DNA of 64,000 bases, taken from positions 372,001 to 436,000 of the forward strand of contig OZ241749.1 in the NCBI GenBank assembly GCA_965200945.1, read 5' to 3'. The notes beneath the pieces were generated by a model that was not told where the DNA came from, made no database searches, and saw only the letters and a list, made by a program, of their open reading frames with translations. Shown here piece after piece: positions 47,400-55,124 of the stretch (positions within the stretch are counted from its first letter, which is position 1; each line of letters begins with the position of its first letter). The position numbers were made by a program, and so were the translations under genes. This DNA comes from JADCRZ01 sp965200945 (GTDB lineage: Bacteria > Bacteroidota > Bacteroidia > Chitinophagales > Chitinophagaceae).

Positions 47400-48404
47400 A
47401 TGAGTAAAGTACTCGTTACCGGAGCTGCAGGTTTCGTAGGTTCGCACGTGTGTGACCACCTGGTAAATGGCGGCTATGATGTCGTTGCTCTCGACGATCT
47501 TTCAGGCGGGTTTGAAGACAACGTAAATCCCAAAGCCAAATTTGTCAGTGGTTCAATCAATGATGTCGACCTGGTTAACCGGCTGTTTCAGGAACACCAG
47601 TTTACTTATGTTTTTCACCTCGCCGCGTACGCTGCTGAAGGCCTCAGCCATTTCATCCGCCGTTTCAATTACACCAACAACCTGATCGGAAGCATCAACC
47701 TGATCAATGCCAGCATCAACGCCGGCACTGTAAAATGTTTCGTATTTACTTCTTCCATCGCAGTATATGGCAAGAACCAGCTGCCGATGACAGAAGACAA
47801 TACGCCGATGCCCGAAGATCCGTATGGTATTTCCAAACTCGCCATCGAGCAGGATCTGAAATCCGCACATGAAATGTTTGGGATGAATTACATTGTTTTC
47901 CGCCCGCACAACGTGTATGGCGAACGCCAGAACATCGGCGATCCTTACCGCAACGTGGTAGGAATTTTCATGAACCAGATCATGCAGGGCAAGAAGCTGA
48001 CCATCTTCGGTGATGGCATGCAGACCCGCGCCTTCAGCCACATCGACGACGTGGCCCCGATCATTGCAAAAAGCATCGAGATCCCCGAAGCATACAACGA
48101 AGTTTTCAACATAGGCGCCGACAAACCTTACACGGTGAAAGAGCTGGCTACGCTGGTTTGTGATGCCTTCGGCGTATCGGAGCAGATCGAAGCGCTGGAA
48201 GCAAGGAACGAAGTGGTACATGCTTACTCAAGTCACGAAAAAGTGCATCAGTATTTTGGTCACATGATCAAAAACATTCCGCTGAAAGAAGGCATCGACA
48301 GGATGGTGGAAGATGCCAAAGCCAAAGGACCGCGCCAGGGCGATAAATTCAAGAACATCGAGATCGAAAAGAACATGCCCCCCGCCTGGAAGAAGCTGAT
48401 GTAA
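47400..48404 (+). CDS. NAD-dependent nucleotide-sugar epimerase/dehydratase (extended SDR)
   Basis: The 334-residue protein has GAAGFVGSH (8-16) as the NAD-binding glycine motif, HLAAYAAEG, S118/S119 in FTSSIAVYG, and Y142-x3-K146 in DPYGISK as the catalytic pair. It resembles UDP-glucose/UDP-GlcNAc 4-epimerases but the substrate is not certain. It supplies nucleotide sugar for the polysaccharide and starts a rightward run with two GT2 genes. Confidence 0.9.
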   Translation: MSKVLVTGAAGFVGSHVCDHLVNGGYDVVALDDLSGGFEDNVNPKAKFVSGSINDVDLVNRLFQEHQFTYVFHLAAYAAEGLSHFIRRFNYTNNLIGSINLINASINAGTVKCFVFTSSIAVYGKNQLPMTEDNTPMPEDPYGISKLAIEQDLKSAHEMFGMNYIVFRPHNVYGERQNIGDPYRNVVGIFMNQIMQGKKLTIFGDGMQTRAFSHIDDVAPIIAKSIEIPEAYNEVFNIGADKPYTVKELATLVCDAFGVSEQIEALEARNEVVHAYSSHEKVHQYFGHMIKNIPLKEGIDRMVEDAKAKGPRQGDKFKNIEIEKNMPPAWKKLM

Positions 48405-48445
48405 TCCCGGAAATTTTTCTTATTTATATAATCATACTCATCAAC

Positions 48446-48476
48446 GGCAGACACCTGAACCCCCCGGGTGTCTGCC
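48446..48476 (+). terminator. Terminator hairpin after the epimerase gene
   Basis: Stem GGCAGACACC/GGTGTCTGCC with an 11-base loop, followed after CC by TTGTTATTTTTT. It lies about 40 bases after the epimerase stop and separates it from the next gene. Confidence 0.65.
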
Positions 48477-48513
48477 CCTTGTTATTTTTTCACTGATACC
48501 TTCATTTACCTCC

Positions 48514-49431
48514 ATGAAGCTCGTTTCTCTTATTACCCTGAACATGAACCAGCCCGCCATTACAGAGGCCCTGCTGGACTCACTGATATCCGTAAACGTG
48601 TACCCGAACATCGAAGTGATCGTGGTCGACAATGCCAGCAAAACAGATCCGGTACCGGGATGGAAAGTCAAGTATCCGACCATGCAATTTTACCGGTCAG
48701 AAAAAAACCTTGGCTTTACGGGTGGCAACAACCTCGGCATCACCTATGCAAAAGGCGATTATCTTTTTGTGATCAACAACGATACGGAAGTAACGGCCAA
48801 CCTGATCGGACAGCTGGTGGATACGCTGGAGAAACATCCGCAGATCGGCGTCATCTCGCCAAAGATCAATTACTGGGATAAGCAGGATGTGCTTCAATAC
48901 ACTGGCTATACCGACATGAACTATTATACCGCCCGCAACCAGTGCATCGGCCAGCTCGAAAAAGACAAGGGGCAGTACGATTACCTGACCGGCAAAACAG
49001 GCTACGCACACGGTGCAGCCATGCTGGTGAAACGGGAAGCCATGGACAAAGCCGGTGTTCTGGCAGACAACTTTTTCATATACTATGAAGAGCTCGACTG
49101 GTGCGAGCGTATCAAGAAAGCCGGATATGAAGTGTGGGTGGACATGAAGGCGCTGCTGTATCACAAGGAATCGATGACGGTGGGCAAGCGCTCTGCGTTC
49201 AAGGAATACTATATGACGCGCAACAGGATCCTTTTTAACCGCAAGCATGCGCCGCCTTTTGCTTTCTTTATCTTCACTATCTTCTTTACCGCCTTCGTTA
49301 TTCCCAAGACCATGCTGGGCTATGTTAAGAACAAGGAGTATGGATTCTTTAAAATATTCAGGGATGCCGTTCGCTGGAACCTGGTAAATAAAGTCGACAG
49401 CCGTGAATCGAGTTTCCCGCCGAAATTTTAA
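48514..49431 (+). CDS. Family 2 glycosyltransferase (rhamnosyltransferase-like)
   Basis: The 305-residue GT-A enzyme contains VSLITLNMNQPAITEALLDSL, IEVIVVDNASKTDP, NLGFTGGNNLGITYAKGDYLFVINNDTE (the DxD-type metal site) and FIYYEELDWCERIKKAGY. This set is typical of WcaA/rhamnosyltransferase-like enzymes of polysaccharide loci. A short hydrophobic stretch (FFIFTIFFTAFVIP) near the C-terminus may associate it with the membrane. Confidence 0.9.
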   Translation: MKLVSLITLNMNQPAITEALLDSLISVNVYPNIEVIVVDNASKTDPVPGWKVKYPTMQFYRSEKNLGFTGGNNLGITYAKGDYLFVINNDTEVTANLIGQLVDTLEKHPQIGVISPKINYWDKQDVLQYTGYTDMNYYTARNQCIGQLEKDKGQYDYLTGKTGYAHGAAMLVKREAMDKAGVLADNFFIYYEELDWCERIKKAGYEVWVDMKALLYHKESMTVGKRSAFKEYYMTRNRILFNRKHAPPFAFFIFTIFFTAFVIPKTMLGYVKNKEYGFFKIFRDAVRWNLVNKVDSRESSFPPKF

Positions 49432-49479
49432 GGCGGCTGATATGATTGCGGAGCTGCCGTTTACCTCTATTGTCCAATT

Positions 49480-50646
49480 ATGATCATACTTTTCTGGATA
49501 AGTCTGTTCATCGTATTCTATACTTTTGCCGGCTATGGCATCGTGCTTTTCATTCTGGTGCGGCTCAGACGCCTCTTCTTTGGCAAAAGGGAGCTGAACT
49601 ACAATGAAGCTACCCTGCCCACGCTTACCATGATCGTGGCCGCGTACAATGAAGCCGACATCATTGAAGCCAAGATCCGCAATACCCTCTCTTTGCGGTA
49701 CCCGCCCTCCAAACTCCATTTCATTTTTGTGACGGACGGCTCTTCCGATGCTACGCCCGACCGGATCCGGCCTTACCCGTCTATCCAGCTCATGCATACG
49801 CCCGAACGCAAGGGAAAAGTGAGTGCCATGCACCGCGCCATGGGGCAGGTACGCTCGGAAGTGGTGGTCTTCACGGATGCCAACACCGACCTGAACCCCG
49901 ACGCGCTGATCAACATCGCCCGCCACTATGCGGATCCCAAAGTAGGTGCTGTATCGGGTGAAAAGCGGGTACGCGTTACCGAAGTATCCGATGCCACTGC
50001 GGGGGAAGGGTTCTACTGGAAGTACGAGTCGCTGCTGAAGAAATGGGATTCGGAATTGTTCTCTGTAGTAGGCGCGGCGGGTGAGCTGTTCAGTATCCGC
50101 ACCGATCAGTACGTGCCCGTACCGGCCGATACCATTGTAGATGATTTTATGATTTCCCTGGTGATCGCGGACAAAGGCTACCGCATTGTATATGAACCCG
50201 AAGCCTATGCGATGGAAGACAGTTCTGCCAACACCAAGGAAGAGCTGAAAAGAAAGATCCGCATCGCCGCCGGCGGCATGCAGTCCATCCTCCGCCTTAC
50301 CTCGCTGCTCAATCCTTTCCGGCATCCCGTGCTATCGTTCCAGTACATCAGTCACCGCGTACTTCGCTGGACGGTGACGCCTTTCTTCATGATCCTTGCT
50401 TTCCTGCTCAACATCGCGATCGTGTTCTATGCGCCCTTTCCTGTTTACAAACTCCTCCTTGCCGCGCAGCTGCTCTTCTATGTGCTCGCGCTGGCCGGCT
50501 GGTTCTTCGAGCAGAGACAGATCAAGATCAAGCCACTTTTCATTCCTTTCTATTTCTGCCTGATGAACTACGCCGTCATCAGGGGCATCATCCGCTATTT
50601 CTCCAAAAAGCAAAGCGCCGCCTGGGAAAAGGCGAAGCGCAAATAA
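49480..50646 (+). CDS. Membrane-bound family 2 glycosyltransferase (CESA-like)
   Basis: The 388-residue protein has an N-terminal TM (LFWISLFIVFYTFAGYGIVLFIL), a GT-A core (TMIVAAYNEADIIEAKI, FVFTDANTDLNPDAL, VSGEKRV, VDDFMISLVIADKGY) and the segment KRKIRIAAGGMQSILR where processive enzymes have QxxRW. Three C-terminal TM segments follow. It begins 48 bases after the previous GT2 gene and probably works on the same repeat unit. Confidence 0.9.
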   Translation: MIILFWISLFIVFYTFAGYGIVLFILVRLRRLFFGKRELNYNEATLPTLTMIVAAYNEADIIEAKIRNTLSLRYPPSKLHFIFVTDGSSDATPDRIRPYPSIQLMHTPERKGKVSAMHRAMGQVRSEVVVFTDANTDLNPDALINIARHYADPKVGAVSGEKRVRVTEVSDATAGEGFYWKYESLLKKWDSELFSVVGAAGELFSIRTDQYVPVPADTIVDDFMISLVIADKGYRIVYEPEAYAMEDSSANTKEELKRKIRIAAGGMQSILRLTSLLNPFRHPVLSFQYISHRVLRWTVTPFFMILAFLLNIAIVFYAPFPVYKLLLAAQLLFYVLALAGWFFEQRQIKIKPLFIPFYFCLMNYAVIRGIIRYFSKKQSAAWEKAKRK

Positions 50647-51219
50647 GGGGTTCCGGGGCGGGTCGATGTGTACTTTTTGTCTTGCAACAAAAAGTACCAA
50701 AAAATGCAAGGCTTTTGAAATGGGGCTAAAATTTACTGCATTGCGCGGGCAACGGACATGCTATCATTTGGCGGTAGTAGGGGTTTGGGCCATTGCATGG
50801 ATCAGCTTTGGAATAAAGCCGTGCGTGTCCGTTGCACCAAATAGCCGCCTGCGGCAGGCCATTTGGTCTCGCTCCATTCCGTAAATTTCTTCACGCCCCA
50901 TTTCAAAGGCCGGGGGAGAGAAGAGAGAAAGAATAGGAAGGAAGGAAGAAAGAGAGCAAGCCGCTAAGCGGTAGCTTCTCAAATCCCCTCCCGGAAGGGG
51001 TAAGGGGTGGGTTGAAGCCGCGCCCACAGCGAGTTTGCAGCCCTTACACCTCCAATCCCTTCGTCACCAGTCCCCACAACACCCTTGTCACCCGCACCTC
51101 CAAAACTCTTGTCCTTTAGGTTTGTATTAGATTTTATATTAATACAAGTACTATTATTACTACCCTTTTCTTTTTTGCTACTTTTTTCTTTTACTATTCA
51201 CATTTTTGTGTGGATAAAA
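50647..51219. other. Intergenic region with palindromic element and flank of IS110
   Basis: Non-coding. It contains the nested palindrome at 50711-50910, a purine-rich stretch (about 50913-50965) and a small hairpin TTGTATTA-N10-TAATACAA (51122-51147) close to the probable left end of the IS110 element. No gene. Confidence 0.5.
50711..50910. repeat. 200-bp nested inverted-repeat (MITE-like) element
   Basis: Three pairs of inverted repeats lie symmetrically inside each other. GCTTTTGAAATGGGGC (50711-50726) pairs with GCCCCATTTCAAAGGC (50895-50910). AAATTTAC (50729-50736) pairs with GTAAATTT (50881-50888). GCAACGGACA (50749-50758) pairs with TGTCCGTTGC (50826-50835). A further small hairpin CTTGC/GCAAG (50681-50710) sits just to the left. 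The whole could fold as one long RNA or DNA hairpin, as a decayed palindromic transposable element would. No coding capacity. Confidence 0.65.
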
Positions 51220-51400
51220 CCAACCCCGGCAGGGACGCATTTATCTTTTGTCAAGGTTTTCATGCCTATAGGATGATACAATCCCCTGCCGGTTTTTTCC
51301 CTTGGTGTCCATATAGCAATTAGGGCTTAAGACCCATTATCAAGGACTCGGACGATGGGGCAAAATGGTTGGTCTGAAACTTTACTTTCAAAAACGAATG
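51220..51400 (+). ncRNA. Candidate IS110 bridge RNA (or leader hairpin)
   Basis: Directly upstream of the transposase lies a structured stretch. CCGGCAGGG (51226-51234) pairs with CCCTGCCGG (51284-51292) around a 49-base loop and is followed by TTTTTT. A second structured segment follows with GTCC/GGAC outside and GGG-CTTAAGA-CCC inside. IS110 elements encode a bridge RNA with target- and donor-binding loops in this place. The first hairpin with its T run could alternatively be a terminator that shields the transposase from outside transcription. Confidence 0.4.
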
Positions 51401-51401
51401 T

Positions 51402-52424
51402 ATGCAAAAAAACACCCGCTCTTTCCTGGGCATCGATGTGAGTAAAGAATGGTTCGACGTGGCTCTCATGCACGTCACCAACCACATCAAAGAACCTGTC
51501 CTTGCCGACAGGTTCTCAAACGATCCTACCGGTATCAAAGCCTTTCATAAGTGGCTCAGGGCCCTTAAGGTCCCTTTCAATGACAACACCCTGGTGGTCA
51601 TCGAGAACACAGGCGTCTACCACCGGCTGATCTGGCAGTACTGCTCCGACAGGCAGCTGGCCCTGCACATCGGCAACGCCGCCCACATCAAATGGAGCTT
51701 TGGCATCGTCAGATCCAAGAACGACCGCATCGACTCGGAGCGGTTGTGTATGTATGCCTTTCGCCATGCCGATGAACTGAAAGCCTCCCCAGTGCTGAAC
51801 CAGGAGCTGTTGCGGCTTAAAGACCTGGCACATGCAAGGAAGCGGCTGGACAGGCAGATCACCTCCACGAAGGTGTATCTGGCAGAACTCAAAAGGCAAC
51901 AGGATGTAGAAATGGAAGCCATCATGGAGCAGGCACACAAGGCGGCGCTGCAAGGTCTGGAAGCGTCGTTGGAGATAGTGGAGAAACGAATCATGGAGAT
52001 CGTGTCGGGCAATGAAGCAGTGAACAGCAATTACAAACTGTTGCTCACAGTGCCAGGCATAGGCAAGGTGATAGCGGTGTACCTGCTGTGCTGCACGGTG
52101 AACTTTGCTGCCGGCAGAACAGGTAAGCAGCTGGCGAGCTATGCGGGAGTGGCGCCGTTCGAGCAGAGCAGCGGCAAGAGCGTGAAGAGCCGCAACAAGG
52201 TTCACAAGATGGCCAACAAGGAGCTCAAGGGGATGCTGTTCATGGGAGCCAGATCAGCGTCTGTGAGCAACAAAGAGTACAGGGAATATCACGATAGAAA
52301 GATAGGGGAAGGCAAGCAGTACAACAGTGTGATCAATGCGATCAGCAGTAAGATATTGTTACGGGCAGCGGCGGTGATAAGAAATGGGAGACCGTATGTG
52401 GATAAGTACAGAAAGGCAGGCTAA
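51402..52424 (+). CDS. IS110-family DEDD transposase
   Basis: The 340-residue protein has the N-terminal RuvC-like DEDD domain (FLGIDVSKEWFDVAL, VVIENTGVYHRL, SKNDRIDSERL), a central coiled coil (LKDLAHARKRLDRQITSTKVYLAELKRQ) and the C-terminal Tnp_20 domain (LLTVPGIGKVIAVYLL, LASYAGVAPFEQSSGKSVK) with the presumed catalytic Ser. It recombines DNA under guidance of a bridge RNA. Apparently intact. Confidence 0.95.
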   Translation: MQKNTRSFLGIDVSKEWFDVALMHVTNHIKEPVLADRFSNDPTGIKAFHKWLRALKVPFNDNTLVVIENTGVYHRLIWQYCSDRQLALHIGNAAHIKWSFGIVRSKNDRIDSERLCMYAFRHADELKASPVLNQELLRLKDLAHARKRLDRQITSTKVYLAELKRQQDVEMEAIMEQAHKAALQGLEASLEIVEKRIMEIVSGNEAVNSNYKLLLTVPGIGKVIAVYLLCCTVNFAAGRTGKQLASYAGVAPFEQSSGKSVKSRNKVHKMANKELKGMLFMGARSASVSNKEYREYHDRKIGEGKQYNSVINAISSKILLRAAAVIRNGRPYVDKYRKAG

Positions 52425-52768
52425 AAAAAGAGCAAAAAAGATTTGTTTTAACCATAGCAATCATCCTCGCCAGGCGCAAACACGCTGCTGCACGCACAAC
52501 CTCTTGCTGCGCCTGAGCGGGGATCTAAGCCGGGAAAGAATGTTGGCTTCATTGTCTGAACCAGAAAAGCCCCTGATAAGACATCCACCTACCAGGCAAT
52601 ACTGGTTTTGACGTAATATCTTACCCGACATGGTTCATTACTGTACCTTCTATAACCCTGATCATCACGATACCTTGATCAGACTCCCCTTAAAAACAAA
52701 CACCCGGCTTCGAACGTGGAACGGTTCGGAGCCGGGGTGTTGTGTATAGAGTAAGATACCTGTTCTTT
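52425..52768. other. Intergenic region, right flank of IS110
   Basis: No gene recognised. It includes the right end of the IS110 element, which I cannot place, and the terminator at 52699-52741. Confidence 0.4.
52699..52741 (-). terminator. Terminator of the sugar-transferase gene
   Basis: On the minus strand AACACCCCGGCTCCGAAC and GTTCGAAGCCGGGTGTT form a long, slightly imperfect stem with an 8-base loop, followed by TGTTTTTA. It lies about 27 bases after the stop at 52769. Confidence 0.8.
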
Positions 52769-53902
52769 TTACACGTCGCTTTTCTGGAAAAGAGCAACGG
52801 GGGTTCTGGCGAGGATCTTGAGGTCGTAAAGGAAATTGCTGTCTCTGGAATAGGCAATGTCGAGGCTGATCCTTTCTTCGGTCGACATATCAGCCTTTCC
52901 CCTTTTCTTGACCTGCCACAGACCGGTAATCCCGGCGGGGGCATTGAACCTTTCCACAAACTGGTTGGTGGTCAGCTTTTCGGCTTCGTACAGGGGTAAA
53001 GGACGGTTGCCGACGAGCGACATATCCCCTTTCAGTACATTGAACAGCTGCGGTAATTCATCGGCGCTGGTATTGCGCAGAAACTTACCGAAACGGGTGA
53101 TGCGCGGGTCGTTCTTCACTTTGAAGAAAGTGGCATCCGAACCGTTGCTTACATACTGATTGAACGCCAGCAGCTCACCCACTTCTTTGTCGGCGCCCGT
53201 CCGCATGCTGCGGAACTTGTGGAAGCGGAACACCTTGAAGCCTTTTCCGGCCCTTTTGGCACTGTAGAAGATGGGCCCCTTCGATTCGAGCTTGATGATG
53301 AGCGCGATGAGCAGAAACACGGGCGACAGCAGGATGATGCACAGCAGGGCTGCGATGATGTCGACGCTTCTTTTCAGCAACGAAGAAAAGCTGACATCCG
53401 TTTTGGCCCCCTGCCTGACCTGTCCCTTGACAGCATAAAAATGCTGGAAGATCTTGCTTTGTTTAAGAAAAGCGATCTTGCTGAAATAATTCACCTGGGC
53501 AGCGTCGAGGATCATGATATCATCTATCAGCTGCAGGTTATGGAGGCGGAGGACCTGGTTGTCGGTCAGTTGCTTTTCGTTGTAGATGACCGGTACACTG
53601 TTGAAAAGGATGTTTCCTTCAAGGGCCGTGTGAAATTTGTTCAGGTCGTTCTCATTGTAGGGAACATCGATGAACAGAACATCCGGGAAGTTCTTATGCT
53701 GATCGGGCAGTGATTGGATCAGGAGAGAAGCATCGCTTAAAAGAGCTTCGGAGTAACCCGATTCGAAGTGATGATTGAAATGTTCAATCATGCGGTCGTC
53801 TGATCCGATATAAAGAAAGCACATGTGGGTACGCTTATACAAGAGTTCTGTTACGCTGTAAAGTTTAGAAGTACCTTGACTTGCTGTTCCTGGTGAATGC
53901 AT
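52769..53902 (-). CDS. Initiating polyprenyl-phosphate sugar transferase with receiver-like N-terminal domain
   Basis: The C-terminal about 200 residues of this 377-residue protein are a bacterial sugar transferase (PF02397-type). They contain one TM (DIIAALLCIILLSPVFLLIALII), RAGKGFKVFRFHKFRSMR, and ADELPQLFNVLKGDMSLVGNRPL with the catalytic Asp-Glu. The N-terminal about 130 residues lack the usual four TM helices. They look like a CheY-fold domain (MCFLYIGSDDRMIEHFNHHF, PDVLFIDVPYNENDL with a candidate phospho-Asp). The enzyme transfers a sugar-phosphate to undecaprenyl phosphate to start each repeat unit. ATG 53824 is an alternative start matching the domain edge. Confidence 0.85.
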   Translation of the reverse strand: MHSPGTASQGTSKLYSVTELLYKRTHMCFLYIGSDDRMIEHFNHHFESGYSEALLSDASLLIQSLPDQHKNFPDVLFIDVPYNENDLNKFHTALEGNILFNSVPVIYNEKQLTDNQVLRLHNLQLIDDIMILDAAQVNYFSKIAFLKQSKIFQHFYAVKGQVRQGAKTDVSFSSLLKRSVDIIAALLCIILLSPVFLLIALIIKLESKGPIFYSAKRAGKGFKVFRFHKFRSMRTGADKEVGELLAFNQYVSNGSDATFFKVKNDPRITRFGKFLRNTSADELPQLFNVLKGDMSLVGNRPLPLYEAEKLTTNQFVERFNAPAGITGLWQVKKRGKADMSTEERISLDIAYSRDSNFLYDLKILARTPVALFQKSDV

Positions 53903-53945
53903 ACAAGTAAATTGGGTGGTTAAAGGCTATTAATTAGGGGTTAAT

Positions 53946-54356
53946 TCAGGAAAGGGAAGGGGACAGGCTTGATGCATCAATCTGGTTGATGAAAGTCACG
54001 AAATCCACCGGATTGAAGGGCTTGGTAAAATGTTTACGGACACTGGAATGGGGAACCGATTCGCTTATCTTGAAGCCAGGCTCCGAGGAGAGCACTATAA
54101 CCGGCTGTTTGTATAATCTGCTTGAACTGATGTGTAAAATAAAATCCATAGCTTCTTTAGTTTGGTAATCCAGATCTACAATGATCAGATCAATGTTCTT
54201 TTTGGTTTTCAGAAGATGCATTCCGTGAAACACATCATCCACGATCGTAAGCTTGTAAGCATCCGATAAAACTGTTCCAATTAGATAGTTCATTGATTGT
54301 CCTATACTCAATACATTTGTTATCATTCCTGTATAATTTTGCTCGTAAATCAGCAT
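53946..54356 (-). CDS. Stand-alone receiver-domain protein
   Basis: The 136-residue protein is a single CheY-like domain: acidic pair IVDD after strand 2, phospho-acceptor Asp in DLIIVDLDYQ, Ser in VIVLSSEPG and the Lys in FTKPFNP. It has no output domain. It sits 43 bases upstream of the sugar transferase whose N-terminus has a similar fold, so it may regulate polysaccharide initiation by protein contact. ATG at residue 11 (MITNVLSIG) may be the true start. Confidence 0.8.
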   Translation of the reverse strand: MLIYEQNYTGMITNVLSIGQSMNYLIGTVLSDAYKLTIVDDVFHGMHLLKTKKNIDLIIVDLDYQTKEAMDFILHISSSRLYKQPVIVLSSEPGFKISESVPHSSVRKHFTKPFNPVDFVTFINQIDASSLSPSLS

Positions 54357-55124
54357 AGACCATTGGCATGGAAAACACTGTTCATGGTGAAAGTTTAAGC
54401 AATCGCGATTACTGAAAGATGATAATGCTACAGGATATTAGAACCGCTAGTATAGGAATATTGCGAGATTTTCGGGGAAAACTGGACCTAGGAATATAGC
54501 AGCAATAGAGAAATATTAATAATTCACAAATCTAATCGAATTCTTCAGAAAAAGAAAATTATTCAACATTTTTATATCTCAATGGACGTTTTTACCTTTT
54601 CTGTAACAGCAAACATATTCTAATTCACTGTTTTATCTCTCACACTCCATTTTTGATATTCCGCTTTCCCTGCCGGCAACCTACGATGGTATGTGACGGG
54701 TTTTCTTCCCCCAGGGTAACAAAACCCGTAAAAAACCTGCTATCTCCTGCAATTCAGATACATACGGGAAAACAGCTATCAAAGATTTATAAATCTGTCA
54801 GACGCCACTATCTTCTTTCAGGTTACAGGAAGGGGACAAATTTTATACCGTGATTCATCTGCAATGAGCGGGAAGGCAAAACCGCGCGGCACTGGCCGCG
54901 GCATCCACAGGCAGCGAGCGGGCCTGCGATAGCTGATGACAAAATAAAAGCCTTACTTTGCGGACAGAATTACGGGAAAATATACCATGAACCGTACCCC
55001 ATGCGTTTACCATTCATTTCAAAACCGTTTCCAAATCCTGATCTGAATATGTGTTTTTACGTATGTATGCCGGAACATCCCATACATCCGGTCAAATTAT
55101 AAAGCCTGACGGGCTATTTACATA
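54357..55124. other. Intergenic region, 768 bp
   Basis: This lies between the divergent receiver and coiled-coil genes. It is AT-rich at 54500-54640 and should contain both promoters. No gene or RNA supported. A 66-codon frame at 54653-54853 has no coding character. Confidence 0.45.

Larger units (their letters stand above)
51220..52430 (+). mobile_element. IS110-family insertion sequence (ends approximate)
   Basis: The element is defined by the DEDD transposase gene and the structured non-coding leader upstream of it. IS110 elements lack terminal inverted repeats and target duplications, so the ends cannot be fixed from one copy. The leader position (5' of the gene) fits the IS110 rather than the IS1111 subgroup. 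Confidence 0.7.

Noticed and set aside
48697..50325. A 542-codon open frame on the minus strand opposite two glycosyltransferases
   Set aside because: It is antisense to two clear GT2 genes, has low-complexity His/Arg/Gln-rich composition and no start or family character. It is a composition shadow.
54653..54853. A 66-codon plus-strand frame upstream of the coiled-coil gene
   Set aside because: It lies in an AT-rich promoter region, with no family character or start context.
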